A stretch of 24,146 nt of DNA, taken from the NCBI GenBank assembly GCA_045585875.1, contig JAZMZH010000167.1, positions 1-24,146 of the forward strand. The letters run 5' to 3'. The translations under genes were made by a program, and so were the position numbers. This DNA is from JAVBQJ01 sp045585875 (lineage in GTDB: Bacteria > Verrucomicrobiota > Lentisphaeria > Victivallales > Victivallaceae). The number at the start of each line of letters is the position of its first letter. Within the stretch, counting starts at the first letter, position 1. Positions 23,301 through 24,146 of this stretch are shown here, piece after piece. The notes beneath the pieces are model-generated. The model saw nothing but the letters and a program-made list of their open reading frames with translations. It had not been told where the DNA came from and did no database searches.

Positions 23301-23700
23301 CCGTGATGTCCGAAATGAATACATAGTATACTCCGCCGTAGTTTTCAGTCTCGGAGTATTGCCCGTAATCGTCCACCCAGCGGACGGCTCCGTCCTTGCG
23401 GATAATGCGGTATTCCACATAGTCCATATTGTCGTCGCCGGTCTCTATCTGCTTGACGATGGAATCCGAAACGGCACGGTAATCCTCCGGATGAAGCATC
23501 CCCTTGAAAGTAAAGCCGGTCAGTCTTTTGAAATCCTCCAGATCGTCGCAGCCGAAGATGTCAAAGCATGCTTTGTTCGCATACAGCAGTTCTTCCGGCT
23601 GTTCGGCCTTGTAAATGAAAAAGCCGCCCGGCATATGACAACCCAGCGCTTCAATAAAAGAAAGCGTCTGTTCGTTCAATTCAAAGTTTTTTTCAGACAT
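20311..23700 (-). CDS. Multi-PAS hybrid sensor histidine kinase with two receiver domains
   Basis: This 1129-residue protein has no membrane segment. In order (numbered from ATG 23700): PAS about 20-135, PAS-like 146-280, PAS 316-431, PAS-like 459-590, then HisKA (SHEIRTP, His624), ATPase (N-box Asn742, DTGIGI at 775-780, STGLGM at 805-810), receiver 1 (Asp915 in LLDWKMP) and receiver 2 (Asp1053 in LMDVRMP). It is a cytoplasmic sensor of unknown signals through its PAS domains. I chose 23700 because AAGG lies eight bases upstream and PAS homology begins soon after; the open frame to 23847 is arginine/glycine-rich leader. The transporter-kinase gene follows after only 21 bp, so the two are co-transcribed. 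Confidence 0.9.
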   Translation of the reverse strand: MSEKNFELNEQTLSFIEALGCHMPGGFFIYKAEQPEELLYANKACFDIFGCDDLEDFKRLTGFTFKGMLHPEDYRAVSDSIVKQIETGDDNMDYVEYRIIRKDGAVRWVDDYGQYSETENYGGVYYVFISDITEKHEANEKAHRMRDAIIQTLTKRYNTVWIINDVKTESCSLYHTDRDDIHAEAIRNALSHEKYTDTKTEYVNTMVVPEDRERMQEQISLPYIMEKFKTVNRFSVTFLRDLAAGPRYYRIDFGKIEMPDNRIGVAMGFLDVDEEIRKEQTYTRALLDAQKVKEENRRLMEEVQSAAKLADLMASASSLLTNMPAMSFSKDAETGKYLACNQAFADYAGKSSPEGVLGLTDFEIFDHDTAAHFVADDRKALNADHAYIFFEDVPDAAGSNLRNLQTTKTKFRDSSGRLCLLGICVDITEMTRIKSAEAVSRAKQEELEARVSLQERLLEQNSMITAMASDYRSVYHVNLDTDDAICYRADPADREQYAEGVHFPFHDWFAHYGKTYVDPEFREGFLKFIEADSIREALSKEKIIAYRYLVRRNGVEYYEMLRMAGVRLAEKRDDHIVHAVGVGFTVIDAEMRDTLAKNRALNEALTAAKEANKAKTAFLSNMSHEIRTPMNAIIGLNSLALRDGTLSETTRNYLQKISKSAKHLLGLINDILDMSRIESGRLMLRKEPFSLNGLLEQINTMVMAQCSEKGLSFACHVNGPMDDHYIGDDIKLKQVLINILSNAIKFTNAPGSITLTIERVNVYGDQSTLRISVKDTGIGIDQSFIPKIFEPFTQEDSNRNNKYGSTGLGMAITKNIVELMNGMIQVRSEKGKGSEFIVTITLKKSDAPNTDFDTFSPQDMHVLIVDDDPIACEHAAIVMDESGIRADTVQSGREALEMIDVCHAKHHPYNLVLLDWKMPEMSGLEVAREIRKRFSSEMTVIILTAYNWDEIMDEALHIGVDSFLAKPLAASNVIEEFLKIAKRNRMKELSTRRRAELTDRHILLAEDILINAEIVKELLHSRGAKIDHAENGKIAAEMFAESETGYYDAILMDVRMPEMDGLEATSVIRDMNRPDARAVPIIAMTANAFDEDVQSSLQVGMNAHLSKPVDPEHLYQTLEEIIWEKENKH

Positions 23701-23967
23701 ATTTACTGCCTTCGCTCCTTTGATTTCCGTTCGGAGTAACTTATTTCGAATCCGGTTTCGGCCCGCGCCATGACCGGATGCCCAACCGCCCTTCGCCTGC
23801 TCGTCCCTGACGGAGGAGCATTTCCCGCTGTCGTTTGATACGGTCAATAGTTCTGCAACAGTGCCCCCTTTTATGCAAATCCGTTATAAAAAACCGAGCG
23901 GAATCCCTGCGCCCGGGATGTCATGCACATCCGCTTCGGATTTTTGTTGTTGTATCTGTAAAATAAT

Positions 23968-23995
23968 AATTTACGCGTTTTTTGGGAAAAATCAA
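23968..23995 (-). promoter_or_regulatory. Weak candidate promoter for the signalling operon
   Basis: On the minus strand, TTGATT (23990-23995), 16 bp, then TAAATT (23968-23973), in the AT-rich part of the 23701-24119 gap. It lies inside a perfect 10-bp inverted repeat pair, GTTTTTTGGG (23977-23986) and CCCAAAAAAC (24026-24035). The rest of the gap shows small hairpins near 23918-23944 and no gene. Confidence 0.3.
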
Positions 23996-24119
23996 GTGCC
24001 AATCGCCGTTCGTCGACCGTTTATGCCCAAAAAACAGCGAAACGGACGGCAGTCTTTTGCGGGAGACCGTCTTGGGGGCCGGACAATCCCCCGGGCCGTT
24101 GTCGTTTCCCGGCTGCAGC

Positions 24120-24146
24120 GTCTACGGCGTCAGCACCGGCACGCCG
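24120..24146 (-). repeat. 27-bp repeat copy 2, possibly the end of a minus-strand gene entering the window
   Basis: Pairs with 15378-15404 (24 of 27 identical). On the minus strand it reads GVPVLTP then TAG (24122-24124), so it may be the C-terminus of a protein encoded to the right. Too short to identify. Confidence 0.35.

Noticed and set aside
17566..23739. Several long plus-strand frames opposite the two histidine kinases (17566-19251, 19573-21480, 21829-23739)
   Set aside because: They mirror well-supported kinase genes codon for codon, have no ribosome binding sites or recognisable domains, and are histidine/phenylalanine-rich shadows.
23701..23847. N-terminal extension of the multi-PAS kinase to 23847
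   Set aside because: The segment is arginine/glycine/serine-rich with no PAS similarity and poor initiation context; ATG 23700 has a better ribosome binding site.
23918..23944. Short hairpins followed by TTTTT on the plus strand, resembling a terminator
   Set aside because: Stems are only five to six pairs and there is no plus-strand gene upstream to terminate.

Overview
The window is a GC-rich (roughly 60 percent by eye), gene-dense bacterial chromosome segment. I found no tRNA, rRNA, CRISPR array, transposase, integrase or phage structural gene. The best taxonomic guess is the Planctomycetes-Verrucomicrobia-Lentisphaerae (PVC) group, possibly a Victivallis-like gut Lentisphaerota. The pointers are a PVC-style Ser/Thr kinase (DWG instead of DFG, and a C-terminal DIRRYMAG-type tail), several Gfo/Idh/MocA oxidoreductases, a LacI regulator and a beta-helix glycosidase. 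This is inference; there is no marker gene in the window. Most of the recognisable promoters share the -10 hexamer TATATT, 16-17 bp downstream of a TTGNNN-like -35.

Layout. (1) 1-533, minus: truncated multi-pass membrane protein, divergent from the next group. (2) 848-2670, plus: nucleoside hydrolase, a 68-residue small protein and a von Willebrand A (VWA) protein. (3) 2786-4834, plus: a two-enzyme protein, an SGNH esterase fused to a GH49/GH28-like beta-helix glycosidase, with its own promoter. (4) 5031-6251, plus: a Gfo/Idh/MocA oxidoreductase behind a striking AT-rich inverted repeat, closed by a good intrinsic terminator. (5) 6421-7635, plus: a GNAT acetyltransferase fused to a nucleotidyltransferase-like domain. 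(6) 7663-9573, minus: LacI-family regulator, DUF3795 protein and a flavin-binding-type lipoprotein. (7) 9762-15374, plus, divergent from the LacI gene: a tight six-gene operon of NAD-epimerase, type I dehydroquinase homologue, SDR, MDR, Gfo/Idh/MocA and quinone-oxidoreductase-like MDR. (8) 15543-23700, minus: a signalling cluster with an HPt protein, a Ser/Thr kinase, an APC amino-acid permease fused to a hybrid histidine kinase, and a large cytoplasmic multi-PAS hybrid kinase with two receivers.

How the genes fit together. Groups 3, 4 and 7 look like carbohydrate or cyclic-polyol catabolism. The LacI regulator probably controls the six-gene operon from the shared 188-bp divergent promoter region. 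That operon has five redox enzymes and one Schiff-base dehydratase homologue but no transporter, kinase or aldolase, so it may carry out serial oxidation, epimerisation and dehydration of a ring or keto-sugar substrate. Group 8 contains all the phosphorelay parts (two hybrid kinases, three receivers, a free HPt) but no DNA-binding output regulator, plus a eukaryote-like kinase. The transporter-kinase fusion suggests sensing of amino-acid import.

The strongest candidates for something little described are the APC-permease/histidine-kinase fusion with its HPt and kinase partners, and the six-gene oxidoreductase/dehydroquinase operon.
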